Assembly (NCBI GenBank): GCA_040757835.1
Contig: JBFLWJ010000005.1
Coordinates: forward strand, 1-56,492
Length of the DNA stretch: 56,492 nucleotides
Reading direction: 5' to 3'
Source of the DNA: Actinomycetota bacterium
GTDB lineage: Bacteria; Actinomycetota; Geothermincolia; Geothermincolales; RBG-13-55-18
A program made the translations under genes and the position numbers. Numbering within the stretch: the stretch's first letter is position 1; each line of letters begins with the position of its first letter. This document shows, one piece after another, positions 41,383-50,228 of this stretch. The notes beneath the pieces were generated by a model that made no database searches, was not told the DNA's origin, and saw nothing but the letters and a program-made list of their open reading frames with translations.

Positions 41383-42087
41383 ATGGGATTGTTCGAGGAA
41401 CTCAGGGACATAGCCTTGGGGCAGGGCATCGATTATTTCGGCATCGCCGACCTCGCACCGGCAAGGGAGGCCATCCGCGAACAGGGGGGTGATGCGGTAG
41501 CGGGATTCCCCCGCGCCGTGTCCATGGGCATCGTCCTCCCCCATGCCGTGGTCGACCAGCTCCCACACCGTTCCGATCCCGATGTGGCCGCGAACTACCT
41601 GCACCACGCGTACTATGTCATCAATCAGCGCCTGGATGTCGCCAATTCCCGCATCTGCAGCGAGCTGCAGCGGCGCGGATACCGTCCCCTGCCCATCCCC
41701 ACCAAGGAGCACGAGGACGAGGAGCGCCTTTGCGCCATGTTCTCGCACAAGCTGGCAGCCCACCTGGCGGGGTTGGGGTGGATCGGCAAGAGCTGCCTGC
41801 TGGTGACTCCGGAAGCCGGCCCCAGGGTCCGCTGGACCAGCGTGCTCACGGACGCGCCGCTTGAGCCCACCGGAGGACCCATGGAGGAACGCTGCGGAAA
41901 GTGTCGCGAATGCGTTGATGTCTGCCCGGTCGGCGCCTTCACCGGCCGTAACTTCGTCGCGGACGAAACGCGGGAGATGCGTTACGAAGCCCGCGCATGC
42001 CGCGGGTATTTTGATGAACTCGAGGGGGAGGGGCGCCTGCCGGCATGCGGACTATGCCTCTACGCCTGCCCCTTCGGCAGGAGATAG
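41383..42087 (+). CDS. QueG-like double-cluster 4Fe-4S protein
   Basis: A 234-residue protein similar to epoxyqueuosine reductase-type proteins but shorter. The N-terminal part (IDYFGIADLAPAREAI...FPRAVSMGIVLPHAVVDQL) and AAHLAGLGWIGKSCLLVTPEAGPRVRWTSVLTDAPL match the family. Two clusters follow: CGKCRECVDVCPVGAF and CGLCLYACPFGRR. The HEAT-repeat tail of true QueG is absent. It is therefore an archaeal/anaerobe-type relative of uncertain reaction, perhaps a reductive corrinoid-dependent enzyme or electron carrier. Confidence 0.8.
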   Translation: MGLFEELRDIALGQGIDYFGIADLAPAREAIREQGGDAVAGFPRAVSMGIVLPHAVVDQLPHRSDPDVAANYLHHAYYVINQRLDVANSRICSELQRRGYRPLPIPTKEHEDEERLCAMFSHKLAAHLAGLGWIGKSCLLVTPEAGPRVRWTSVLTDAPLEPTGGPMEERCGKCRECVDVCPVGAFTGRNFVADETREMRYEARACRGYFDELEGEGRLPACGLCLYACPFGRR

Positions 42088-42195
42088 CAATCGCCACCCG
42101 GCCACGGGCGTCATATCCAGTGCTTAGTGCGGCCAGCGGCAGGACTACGGATGGGCAAACGGACCGGTAAGGGAGAACGAGGCAGAGGAACTTGT

Positions 42196-43008
42196 ATGAG
42201 CGTTCACGGTAACGGGGCTCCATGTTCGAACCGGCTGAACCTGGCGGTGGCCATAACCCTGTCCCTGCTGATGGCGGCCATCGCCGCCCTCGCGGCCGGG
42301 TGCGGCGAGAAGGGGGTCTCCCTGGAATATGAGCCCCAACCAGGGCTGTGCGTGGTCAAGGTGGAGCGCGGGGGCGGGCTTCCCTACCCGGGCGACGACC
42401 TCATGCCCCTCTTCCAGCTCTACGGTGACGGCCGCTGCATAAGATATCAGGAGGAGCCCGGCGGCGGTGGCGGTTACGTGCGGGGCGAGCTGGACGAGGC
42501 GGCCATGGCCGGCCTGCTGGGGGAGATATCGCAAGCGGGTTACTTCGACCTCGAGGACTCCTACGTGGACCCCGATGCATACGACGTCTCTTACCGCACC
42601 ATCACCGTGGACCTGGCGGAGACGGAAAAGACGGTCGTGGTCGATATGCTCAACGAGGTCCCCACTTTCGACGAGGTCTACGAGCTCATCCTGCAATACC
42701 CTGTCGGCGCGACGAGCGTATACGTACCGGAGCAGGGCTACCTGGTGGTGGTGAAGTACCCGCTCGAGAGCGTCGAGGACGCCGTATCCCTGGACCCGAA
42801 CGGCGACGTCTTCAAGCTGCTGCCCGACCTGGCCACCCTGTACCGGGCCGCCGCGGACCACGTCGCGGTGGCGGTGGACGGCGCCACCTTCATGAAGCTG
42901 AAAGAATACTATGACTCGCAGGCCCCGGAAGGCCTCTATATCCTTCAGCCCGACGCCGTCGTGGCCGTCTACCCGGTCTACGAGCCGCGCATCGTGGACA
43001 AGCCCTGA
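42196..43008 (+). CDS. lipoprotein of unknown function
   Basis: A 270-residue secreted lipoprotein: positively charged start, hydrophobic h-region (LAVAITLSLLMAAIAALAAGC) with lipobox LAAGC at about residue 35. The mature domain is beta-strand-rich (VYEPQPG-like, QLYGDGRCIRYQEEP, YRTITVDLAETEKTVVVDML, VVVKYPLE), resembling solute-binding or inhibitor-like folds, but I recognise no family. ATG 42196 follows AGAGGAAC. It is upstream of a second lipoprotein. Confidence 0.75.
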   Translation: MSVHGNGAPCSNRLNLAVAITLSLLMAAIAALAAGCGEKGVSLEYEPQPGLCVVKVERGGGLPYPGDDLMPLFQLYGDGRCIRYQEEPGGGGGYVRGELDEAAMAGLLGEISQAGYFDLEDSYVDPDAYDVSYRTITVDLAETEKTVVVDMLNEVPTFDEVYELILQYPVGATSVYVPEQGYLVVVKYPLESVEDAVSLDPNGDVFKLLPDLATLYRAAADHVAVAVDGATFMKLKEYYDSQAPEGLYILQPDAVVAVYPVYEPRIVDKP

Positions 43009-43078
43009 TTCAAGCCCGGCAGCCACCGTCCGATAACAAAGTAAGCTCGGGTTTCTTATCGAGACGAGGAGGGGGACC

Positions 43079-43534
43079 ATGAAGCGGAAGCTTTTTTGTC
43101 TGTTCACAATACTCGTGATCGTCGCTGCCGGCAGCCTGTCGGGATGCGGCGGATGTGGCTGCCAGGACGAGCACCCGGTGTACCTGCCGCCTGAAGACTT
43201 GCCGCAGTCCGACTATTCGGGCTCGTTGCCCTCCGAGGCGGAATTGGGGGCGCCGGTGTACAGCGACAATCTCGATCCCTCTTCCGTCCAGTCCTCCAAG
43301 ACCGAGACCGATGGTGAGGTCACACATGTGGGGGTGGACTATTCCACCTTTGACGATTTCGATACCGTACTCGCCTGGTACGAGGGCCAGCTGGGAGAGC
43401 CCAAAGAGACCCAGGAGATAAATGGGCAATACACGGTCTGGTGGATACTGGTGAAGGACGGCAAGCAGGCCGAGGTGATCATCACCGGCAAGGATGACGG
43501 CACCGCCATCAGCATTCTGAACGACAAGTTATAG
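43079..43534 (+). CDS. small lipoprotein of unknown function
   Basis: A 151-residue lipoprotein: MKRK start, hydrophobic segment, lipobox LSGC at about residues 20-23 followed by GGCGCQ. The mature part has an extended Pro/Ser/Glu region and a compact C-terminal domain (HVGVDYSTFDDFDTVLAWYEGQLGEPKE...YTVWWILVKDGKQAEVIITGKDDGTAISI) of the type found in many actinobacterial and other lipoproteins that bind at the membrane surface. Preceded by GAGGAGGGGG. Function unknown. Confidence 0.8.
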   Translation: MKRKLFCLFTILVIVAAGSLSGCGGCGCQDEHPVYLPPEDLPQSDYSGSLPSEAELGAPVYSDNLDPSSVQSSKTETDGEVTHVGVDYSTFDDFDTVLAWYEGQLGEPKETQEINGQYTVWWILVKDGKQAEVIITGKDDGTAISILNDKL

Positions 43535-43571
43535 GGGGCCCCGGACGGCCGGGGCGGCCGCCTGTCGCCGC

Positions 43572-45027
43572 CTACCTGTAACCCACCGTGAACATGGTCC
43601 AGGGCTGGGTCGGGCGGTCCTTGAGGTACCTCTCCAGGTAATCCCGCTGCGGGTTCTTCTACAGGTATTCCGAGGCCACGAAGGGCATGCCGCTGGAGTT
43701 GCCGAAGCGGGTCCAGAAACTCATGTTCCTGGCCATTGAGCTGTCCATGACCTTGCCGTCGACCGCTCCCGAGGGGTGGTAGGGCATCCTGTCCGGCCAG
43801 TACTCGAAGGCGTCCAGCTCATAGTGGCCGCCCATGGTGCGGGAGCAGGGGTGGTCGTCCTGCCCCAGATAGACGTCGTAGTGGTCGGCCAGTATCTCCC
43901 GGGCCACCGCGACATCTATGCTTCCCCTGTTCTCCTCCATGAGCTGGGTAAGACGCACGCGGCGAGCCCCCATGGCCGTGCGGATGTCGTAGAACCCGGT
44001 GTCGGAGCATTCCAGGTTGCGCAGGACCGGATCGAAGGGGGCGTTGCAGCCGATAAAGTAGCCGTCCCTGGTCTTCTCCACGTCCTGGTACTTCAGGCCC
44101 TGCTCGAAGCGCATGATCTCACCGCTTTCCATATCGCCCAGCAGCCAGCTGTTGGCGTAGCCGCCGTTGTTTTTCTTCTGCATGATCTCCACGAAGGCGT
44201 CCAGGTCATCCGCGTACTGCATGGCCTTGCGCACGCGGAAGAACTCCGCCTCCTCGTTGGGGTCAGAGTCGCTGTAGCCACCCAGGGTGGTCTCGGTGCC
44301 CATGATGCCAGCGCCGGTCACGAAGAAATGGGTCATACTGTCGATATAGCCGGGTACGCTCTGCATGAACATGCGGTGGCCCTCGGAGGGCTCGATGTCC
44401 AGGATGACGTTGAAATACTGCCTCTGGACGAAGAGGTCCCAGGAATTATGGGCGATGACTACCCCGCCGTCCGCGGTGTAGGAACCGGGGCGATGAAGGC
44501 GCTGCAGTGCTCGTTGTCGGACTGGTCGTCGTAGGCGCCGGCTTCCTCGTTAGGCCACCAGTAACCGGTGATCTCCATATCGCCGTTCCAGGCCAGCACC
44601 TCCTGCCAGGTCATCTCTGCCCCGGCCTGTGTGGCCCCGTCGGCGATACCCTTCATCTCTTCGATGTATCCTCCACGGCGTTGGGCATGAAGACCCGCTC
44701 GGCCTGTTCGACGAAGTAAGCCCATTCCTTTCCGGTGTCCTGGAGGGTGGTGTATTCCAGCATCTCTTTTATCTCCGCAAGCTCGGGAGCCACGAGGTAG
44801 CCGTGCTGGAAACCCCTCTCGTAGGGCTCGCCCTGGATATGGAGGTAGACCCAGCCATTGTAATCGAAACGGTATCCGCCCTCGTATGAGACGATGGCGT
44901 CCGGGTCCGGTACGGCGACCTCTTCCTGGCTCTCCTGGGTGCCCCCACCGCACCCCATGAGCAACGCGGTTATAAGGATAAAGACCGCTATGGGGGTGAT
45001 GAGATAGAGCACCTGCCTCCTGGTCAT
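43572..45027 (-). pseudogene. broken C45-type acyltransferase/phospholipase-B-like lipoprotein gene
   Basis: Three frames together make one protein. It begins MTRRQVLYLITPIAVFILITALLMGC (lipobox) with GGGAGGG upstream, and a frameshift near 44670 moves into GYIEEMKGIADGA...NEHCSAFIAP. A second near 44487 moves into GSYTADGGVVIAHNSWD and on to VASEYL, where an in-frame TAG (43659) is followed by 28 more sensible codons ending VGYR-stop at 43572. The C-S-A-F and HNSW motifs are those of C45 autoprocessing Ntn acyltransferases and phospholipase-B-like proteins; the Cys would be the nucleophile. Two shifts and a stop make it a pseudogene unless sequencing errors are involved. Confidence 0.8.
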
Positions 45028-45280
45028 GACACCCTCCCTCTTTCCGGTGACATCCGCTGTGAAGATACGGACGATCACTACACCCTGCCGTAGAGTTATT
45101 CCTTGCCACCTGCGTTATGCCCTTCCCGTGCCGGCCCGGCACCTCTCCGCCAGGGTCATCATGAGGAGGCGAAGCCGGCAAAGCGATCTCGGAGTGCCCG
45201 TAACGTGCCAGGTGCGCGAAATGGTGATCGGCGGCGCCGGATATCCGGATCTGTCTTGCAGGCTTTATGGTATCTGTTTT

Positions 45281-45308
45281 TTACTAGTAAGTACTACTTT
45301 GATATTAA
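45281..45308 (+). promoter_or_regulatory. candidate promoter with palindrome, lycopene cyclase gene
   Basis: TTACTA (45281-45286), 16-bp spacer, TATTAA (45303-45308); the predicted transcription start is close to the ATG at 45315, which has no ribosome site, so the mRNA may be leaderless. The -35 lies in the perfect 10-bp palindrome TTACTAGTAA (45281-45290), a possible repressor site. The surroundings are unusually AT-rich. Confidence 0.45.
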
Positions 45309-45314
45309 TTATTC

Positions 45315-46454
45315 ATGATACGAGGAACATACGAAGCCGTGGTCGCCGGGGCCGGTCCGGCGGGGTTGGCCATAGCCGGGGCCCTGGCCCGCAAAGGCCT
45401 GCACGTAGCCTGCTGCGATCCCGACCCGGGGCGTGTCTGGGAGAACAACACCTGCGCCTGGGCCGACGACATCGAGCCCCTGGGACTTGCGGGACACTGC
45501 GGGCATATCTGGCCCGCGAGCCGCATCATCTACGGCGAGAAGACCAGCCAGCTCCTGGACCGCGGCTACGCCATCTTCGATAACGAGAGCCTGAAAGGCC
45601 GGCTGCTGCACCCCTCCGTCACCACCGTGCAGGGCAGGGCCGTAAGGGTGGAGCACGACCGCAAGGGAAGCGACGTGGTGCTGGAAGGCGGAGGAAGGCT
45701 ACGGGCGGACGTGGTCATCGACGCCACCGGCCACGCCCACGCCCTGCTGGAGGTGGCAAGGGACGCGGACTCCTTCCAGAACGTCTATGGCATCCTGGCC
45801 CGGGTGGACCGCCACCCCTTCGACCCCGGCGAGATGGTCCTCATGGACTTCCGCCATAAGTTCCTGGGTAGCCGCAAGCGTCCTCCCACCTTTCTCTATG
45901 CCATGCCCTACGACCGGGAGCTGGCCTTCTTCGAGGAGACCTCCCTGGCGGACTCCCCAGGGGTGCCCTTCGAGATACTGCAGGGCCGCCTCTACCTGCG
46001 CCTGGCCAGCCTGGGCATCAAGGTGCGTGAGGTCGAGTCGGTGGAGGTGGGGGCTTTGCCCATGAACCAGGCCGTGCCCGACCTGGACCAGCGCGTCATC
46101 GGCTTCGGGGCGGCCGGCGGCTTCGTGCAGCCCTCGACCGGCTGGAGCGTGGCCCATTCCCTGCGCACGGCCGGCCCTCTGGCCGATTGCATCTCCACGG
46201 CGCTGGGCGAGGGCAAACCGCCCGAGAAGATCGCACGTCAGGCCTGGAGGATGATATGGACGCGGCCGCTTCTGCGCATGCGCGCTTTTCACCTACGCGG
46301 CGGCGAGTTCTTCGGCCGCATCGGCATCCGCACCCTCTCCCTGTTCATGCGGGGCTTCTTCAACGCCCCGGGAGATATGTGGAGGGTCTACCTCTCCAAC
46401 GACTGCACCATCGCCGGGATCAACCGCTGCTTCCTGCCCGGCGGTTCGCGCTAG
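45315..46454 (+). CDS. lycopene cyclase-family FAD protein
   Basis: A 379-residue flavoprotein of the CrtL/lycopene beta- or epsilon-cyclase family. Motifs: YEAVVAGAGPAGLAIAGALARKG (Rossmann), ENNTCAWADDIEPLGL (matches the W-x-D-E/D region), VVIDATGHA, FLYAMPYDRELAFFEETSLA (the highly conserved FLYAMP...EETSL), and VQPSTGWSVAHSLRTA near the C-terminus. It would cyclise lycopene-like ends using reduced FAD without net redox change. It stands alone on the plus strand; its stop overlaps the stop of the convergent acyl-CoA dehydrogenase gene by 3 bp. Confidence 0.88.
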   Translation: MIRGTYEAVVAGAGPAGLAIAGALARKGLHVACCDPDPGRVWENNTCAWADDIEPLGLAGHCGHIWPASRIIYGEKTSQLLDRGYAIFDNESLKGRLLHPSVTTVQGRAVRVEHDRKGSDVVLEGGGRLRADVVIDATGHAHALLEVARDADSFQNVYGILARVDRHPFDPGEMVLMDFRHKFLGSRKRPPTFLYAMPYDRELAFFEETSLADSPGVPFEILQGRLYLRLASLGIKVREVESVEVGALPMNQAVPDLDQRVIGFGAAGGFVQPSTGWSVAHSLRTAGPLADCISTALGEGKPPEKIARQAWRMIWTRPLLRMRAFHLRGGEFFGRIGIRTLSLFMRGFFNAPGDMWRVYLSNDCTIAGINRCFLPGGSR

Positions 46455-48154
46455 TCGTTCATGTGGTAGGCGCCGACGGTGGCGTAGACGTACTTCTCCC
46501 ACACCCGCTCGAACCTGGCCTCGTCGATCACCGGTTTGCGGATCATCTTCAGGCAGAGGTCCATCTGCTCGGGGGTGCTGGACGTCTTGGAGTACAGCTG
46601 CAGGGCGTAGCGGGAGAAGTCCCTGACCATGAAGTCGAACATGGACTCCATGAGGTCGTCCTCCACCCCGTAGATGGGCTGGTTCTCCAGCAGCAGCTGC
46701 CCGTAGGCCACCAGGGTGAAGAGCTCGCCTAATGTGAGCAGGAAGTCGATGTCCTTGCGCTGTCCCTCCGTGGGCGGGGCCTTGAGTAGCAGTTCCCTCA
46801 GCACCTCGATCTGGTCCTTGAAGATGCTCACGTTGGGCAGGCCGGCGGGCCCGTAGGCCAGCATGAAGTCGTGGAACTGGATGCCGCCCAGTCCCTTGGT
46901 GGGCCCCTGCTGGAAGAGGAAGTCGTCGTTGGCGAGGTCGCTCCGCTGCGGGATCTCCGGGAAGGGCGCCGGGTTGAAGAAATAATTGGGCATGAACTTG
47001 ATGATCAGAGCCATGTTCACATGCACCGTGCCCTCGAGCTTGGGCAGGGCGCGGATATCGCGGGCTGCCATCTCGAAGTAGGTGTCCTTCTCGAACCCCT
47101 TGGCGGCGATGACGTCCCAGAGCAGGTTGATAACCTCTTCGCCCTGGGTGGTGACCTTCATCTTCACCATGGGGTTATAGAGCAGGTACCTGCGGTCCTC
47201 GGGCGAGGCGGAGCGCATATAGTCCGCCGCCCGCAGGGCGAAGAGTTTCATAGCCACCAGGCGGGTGTAGGCGTCGGTGAGGAGCTGCCGGATGTGGGGA
47301 AAGTCGCTGACGTGCTTGCCGAAGAGAACGCGGTTAGCGGCATGGTCCATCGCCTCGTAGAGGGCGTGGGTGCAGATGCCGATGGAGGCCCAGCCGAGGT
47401 TGAACTTGCCCACGTTGACGGTGTTGAGCGCGGCGTCCCAGGCGTCCCGGCCCATGGACAGGATGTCCGTTTCGTGGATGGGGTAGTCGTTGAGGGCGTA
47501 CTCGGCCACGAAGTTCTGCGAGTTGACCACGTTCTTAACCAGCTCATAGCCGCCGTGCTTAGAGCTGACCGCGAAGAAGACGTAGTCTTCGGTGCCCTCC
47601 ATCTTGCCGAAGGTGGAGACCAGCGCCGCCTCGTTGCCGTTCCCGATATAGTACTTGCGGCCGTTGGCGCGGTACTCCCCCCCGCCTAGCGCCTTTAGCG
47701 ACATCTCGGTGGAGTAGAGGTCGGCACCGTGCTCCTTCTCCGAGAGCCCGAAGGCGAAGATGCCGCCGTCCCGCAGCAGCTGCGCCGTCTTCTTCTTCAT
47801 CTCCTCGTTCTCGCTCATCCACAGGGGCCCCAGGCCGAGGATGGAGACCTGCCAGGTGTACCAGTAGGCCAGCCCGTAGAAGGCGAGGATCTCGTTGAAG
47901 TCGCAGTTGCGGAAGGTGTCCCAGCGCGCGTCCTCGCCCAGCGCGTACCGCGACGGGGTGAGCAGGTCGGAGAAGAGCTTCTCGTCTTTCTGGAACTCCA
48001 GGAAGTCCGAATACCATGTCCTCTCGTGGTCGTCTTTCTTTATTCTACCTCTGCCTTTTTCCTCGAAGAAGGCGATGGTCTTCAGCATCATCTCCTTGGA
48101 GCGCTCGTCGCCCGGGTACTCCACCTTGTGCTGCTTGGGGTTCAGAAGGATCAC
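46451..48154 (-). CDS. long acyl-CoA dehydrogenase-like protein (567 residues)
   Basis: A 567-residue acyl-CoA dehydrogenase-superfamily protein, far larger than the usual 380. FAD/substrate contacts are visible: FGLSEKEHGADLYS (in place of TEPxAGSD), then YRANGRKYYIGNGNEAALVSTFGK. The helical part has GWASIGICTHALYEAMDHAANRVLFGKHVSDFPHIRQLL. The C-terminal about 180 residues have no clear counterpart in classical members. Substrate unknown. The start GTG 48154 has GAGGAG at 8 bp; the GTG at 48163 is too close to it. Confidence 0.82.
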   Translation of the reverse strand: MILLNPKQHKVEYPGDERSKEMMLKTIAFFEEKGRGRIKKDDHERTWYSDFLEFQKDEKLFSDLLTPSRYALGEDARWDTFRNCDFNEILAFYGLAYWYTWQVSILGLGPLWMSENEEMKKKTAQLLRDGGIFAFGLSEKEHGADLYSTEMSLKALGGGEYRANGRKYYIGNGNEAALVSTFGKMEGTEDYVFFAVSSKHGGYELVKNVVNSQNFVAEYALNDYPIHETDILSMGRDAWDAALNTVNVGKFNLGWASIGICTHALYEAMDHAANRVLFGKHVSDFPHIRQLLTDAYTRLVAMKLFALRAADYMRSASPEDRRYLLYNPMVKMKVTTQGEEVINLLWDVIAAKGFEKDTYFEMAARDIRALPKLEGTVHVNMALIIKFMPNYFFNPAPFPEIPQRSDLANDDFLFQQGPTKGLGGIQFHDFMLAYGPAGLPNVSIFKDQIEVLRELLLKAPPTEGQRKDIDFLLTLGELFTLVAYGQLLLENQPIYGVEDDLMESMFDFMVRDFSRYALQLYSKTSSTPEQMDLCLKMIRKPVIDEARFERVWEKYVYATVGAYHMND

Positions 48155-48330
48155 GGTAACCACTCCTCGGTGTTTGAGGCCCGTTCCTGCCGGAGGAAAG
48201 AGGGCCTGGAGTCATCAGTACTCTCATTATACCCGGGAAGCCAGCCGCGTTTACCTTGCCTGTGCCCCGGCAATAATATTTCCCGTCCGTGGGCTAGACC
48301 TGTTGCAAAACAAGGAAAGGAGCACTGCTG

Positions 48331-48960
48331 ATGGACGGACCGCGTATAGCAGTAGTATCTTGCGGGTCTTTCAGGGAAGACCTCGAGGAATTGAGAGCGG
48401 AGGGCCTCCTTGAAGACATCGAGGTCTTCTACACCGAGCCCTGCCTCAAGGAGAGGCCGCGGAAGCTCGAGGAGCTGCTGACGGCGAGGATAGAGGAGGC
48501 AAAAAGAAGGGCGGACTGTATCCTGGTAGTTTACGGTGACGGTTGCTTCATCGACACGTCGGACTTCTCACGCGGCATCGACAGCCTGGTGGCGGACACC
48601 GGCGCCGAGCACGAAAGGATCCGGGAGCACAGCTGCATCGAGATGATGCTCTCCGATGAGGACAAGGAACGGCTCGCGGAGGGCATGAAGGTCTACTGGA
48701 TGATGCCCGCGTGGGTAGAGAACAAGGACGATGTCTTCGAGGAATGGGACCTCGGGAAACGCAACCAGACCTTCCCCCAGAACGACACGGCCATCGTCGT
48801 GGACAGCCGGGGCTTCTTCGACCGGCTCATGGAGGAGGACCCCGAGAGGATCCTTGATTTCTCCGACTGGATGGGTATCCCCCTGGACGCCAGGGCTATC
48901 AACCTGGACCGCTTTCGGGAATTGCTGCAAGCAGCCTTGGAGCGGTTGAAGGAAGCGTGA
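48331..48960 (+). CDS. DUF1638 family protein
   Basis: A 209-residue protein of the DUF1638 type: IAVVSCGSF at the start (C in a conserved position), CILVVYGDGCF in the middle, then HSCIEMMLSDEDKERLAEG and VYWMMPAWVENK. Such proteins occur in anaerobes and methanogens near corrinoid-dependent methyltransferases; conserved cysteines suggest a metal or thiol role. GAAAGGAG precedes the ATG. No close partner gene is adjacent here. Confidence 0.75.
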   Translation: MDGPRIAVVSCGSFREDLEELRAEGLLEDIEVFYTEPCLKERPRKLEELLTARIEEAKRRADCILVVYGDGCFIDTSDFSRGIDSLVADTGAEHERIREHSCIEMMLSDEDKERLAEGMKVYWMMPAWVENKDDVFEEWDLGKRNQTFPQNDTAIVVDSRGFFDRLMEEDPERILDFSDWMGIPLDARAINLDRFRELLQAALERLKEA

Positions 48961-49306
48961 GTGCGGCGGCCGCTGGCATCTCCGTGTTTTCTCTCATCCT
49001 CGACCCCCATACGAGCTCACATGATAACATGAAGCCCACGGGGGATAGTCGGGGGATGGGCATGCTGGAAGAGGACATCCGCAAGCGCAAGATCTACGCT
49101 GCCGCGCCGAGCACCTGGTATAAGTTCTGCACGATCCTGCTTTTGGGAAGCGCCTGCAGCAGGAACTGGGACAGGACTTCGGTCCACCCGGTACTGGCAG
49201 TGCTTCCTAGGATTCGGAACGCTTAACGCGGCCGCACTTTCACCCCGCAGCAACAGACCGGATACCGACTGTGGCACGGGCCGGGGTTGACCCCAAACGT
49301 GTCACG
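48961..49306. other. intergenic region, nothing recognised
   Basis: About 345 bp between DUF1638 and the convergent PadR gene. An 89-codon open frame overlaps the DUF1638 stop, but its sequence shows no family resemblance or domain. I see no terminator or RNA gene. Confidence 0.4.
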
Positions 49307-49708
49307 TTAACTCTGGTCGTAGAGGTCGAGGAAGTTCTGGAGCATTTCCATGCGCCTGCGGATGGCCTCGGCCCAGGCGGCCAGCCGCCTCTTTCCCTCC
49401 GCGGTTATACTGTAGGTGCGACGGCGCGGCCCCCTGCCGCTTTCGTCCCAGCGGGAGCGCACCAGTCCCCTCTCCTCCATCTCGCGCAGCTTGCGGTAGA
49501 CCGCGCCGGTGTCGGGGACCGGGCCGGGTAAAGGGATCTCGTCCATGCGGCCGATGAGCTCATAGCCGTGGGCGGGACCCTGCGAAAGCAGGAAAAGGAT
49601 GCGGGACTCGATGAAGCGCTTACCCGGCCCCTCGCGCATATATGTTTCGACGTCGGATTCCGGGGAATCCTTATCTTTGTCGCCACCTGTAGTACGGCTC
49701 TTGGCCAT
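49307..49708 (-). CDS. PadR-family transcriptional regulator
   Basis: About 133 residues. The winged helix is typical PadR: FIESRILFLLSQGPAHGYELIGRMDEIPLPGPVPDTGAVYRKLREMEERGLVRSRWDESGRGPRRRTYSITAEGKRRL, followed by a short C-terminal dimerisation helix. The ATG at 49708 (MAKSRTT) is taken as start; an ATG at 49756 would begin inside the AT-rich operator region. It is divergent from the cupin gene and may repress both. Confidence 0.88.
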   Translation of the reverse strand: MAKSRTTGGDKDKDSPESDVETYMREGPGKRFIESRILFLLSQGPAHGYELIGRMDEIPLPGPVPDTGAVYRKLREMEERGLVRSRWDESGRGPRRRTYSITAEGKRRLAAWAEAIRRRMEMLQNFLDLYDQS

Positions 49709-49724
49709 CGGCGCTTCCAGTTTG

Positions 49725-49762
49725 ATATATGTATTTGATATATATATATTATTCACATATAT
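49725..49762. promoter_or_regulatory. PadR-type operator region
   Basis: An AT-rich block with a perfect inverted repeat ATATATGT (49725-49732) and ACATATAT (49755-49762) around TA-rich DNA that can serve as -10 boxes in both directions. ATGT/ACAT arms are the classic PadR site pattern. It lies between the divergent padR and cupin genes. Confidence 0.55.
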
Positions 49763-49820
49763 TAAGGCCTGTCAACCTCGGCGGCATGACCGCCTCATGA
49801 GAGTCCCGGGAGGAGGAGAT

Positions 49821-50159
49821 ATGAAGATCATCAAGGCGACGGAAGCGGAAGCCACGCCCAACCCCCACGGCGTTCATACCAGCAGGATCTACGACAGCGA
49901 GCACGCGCAGGCGGTTCATATCCTGCTCAAGCCGGGGGAGAGCCTGAAGAAGCACGTCACCCCCGTGGACGTCTTTTTCTACGTGCTCGAAGGAGAGGGC
50001 GTCATCGAGATCGGCGAGGAGCGGGAGACGGTGGGTCCGGACACGCTCATCGAGAGCCCGGCGAAGATACCGCACCGCTGGCTCAACGAGAGCGGCGCGG
50101 ACTGCCGCATACTGGTAGTGAAGATACCCCGTCCCACGGAACAGACCAGGTTGCTTTGA
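49821..50159 (+). CDS. small cupin-domain protein
   Basis: A 112-residue single-domain cupin. First cupin motif: GESLKKHVTPVDVFFYVLEGEGVIEIG; second: PAKIPHRWLNESGADCRILVVKIPRP. His residues in both suit a bound metal ion. The ATG follows GGAGGAGGAG. Because it is divergent from padR and separated from cooS by only 69 bp, it may be co-transcribed with cooS or be an independent PadR target. Confidence 0.85.
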   Translation: MKIIKATEAEATPNPHGVHTSRIYDSEHAQAVHILLKPGESLKKHVTPVDVFFYVLEGEGVIEIGEERETVGPDTLIESPAKIPHRWLNESGADCRILVVKIPRPTEQTRLL

Positions 50160-50228
50160 GCCAGGCGGTTTTGCCGCTGCGGAAGGCCACTTGGACCAGT
50201 GAGAGCCACAGAAAGAAGGGAGTAGACC

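Noticed and set aside
48957..49226. 89-codon plus-strand open frame after DUF1638
   Set aside because: It overlaps the previous stop, has no ribosome site and its composition shows no domain or signal sequence.
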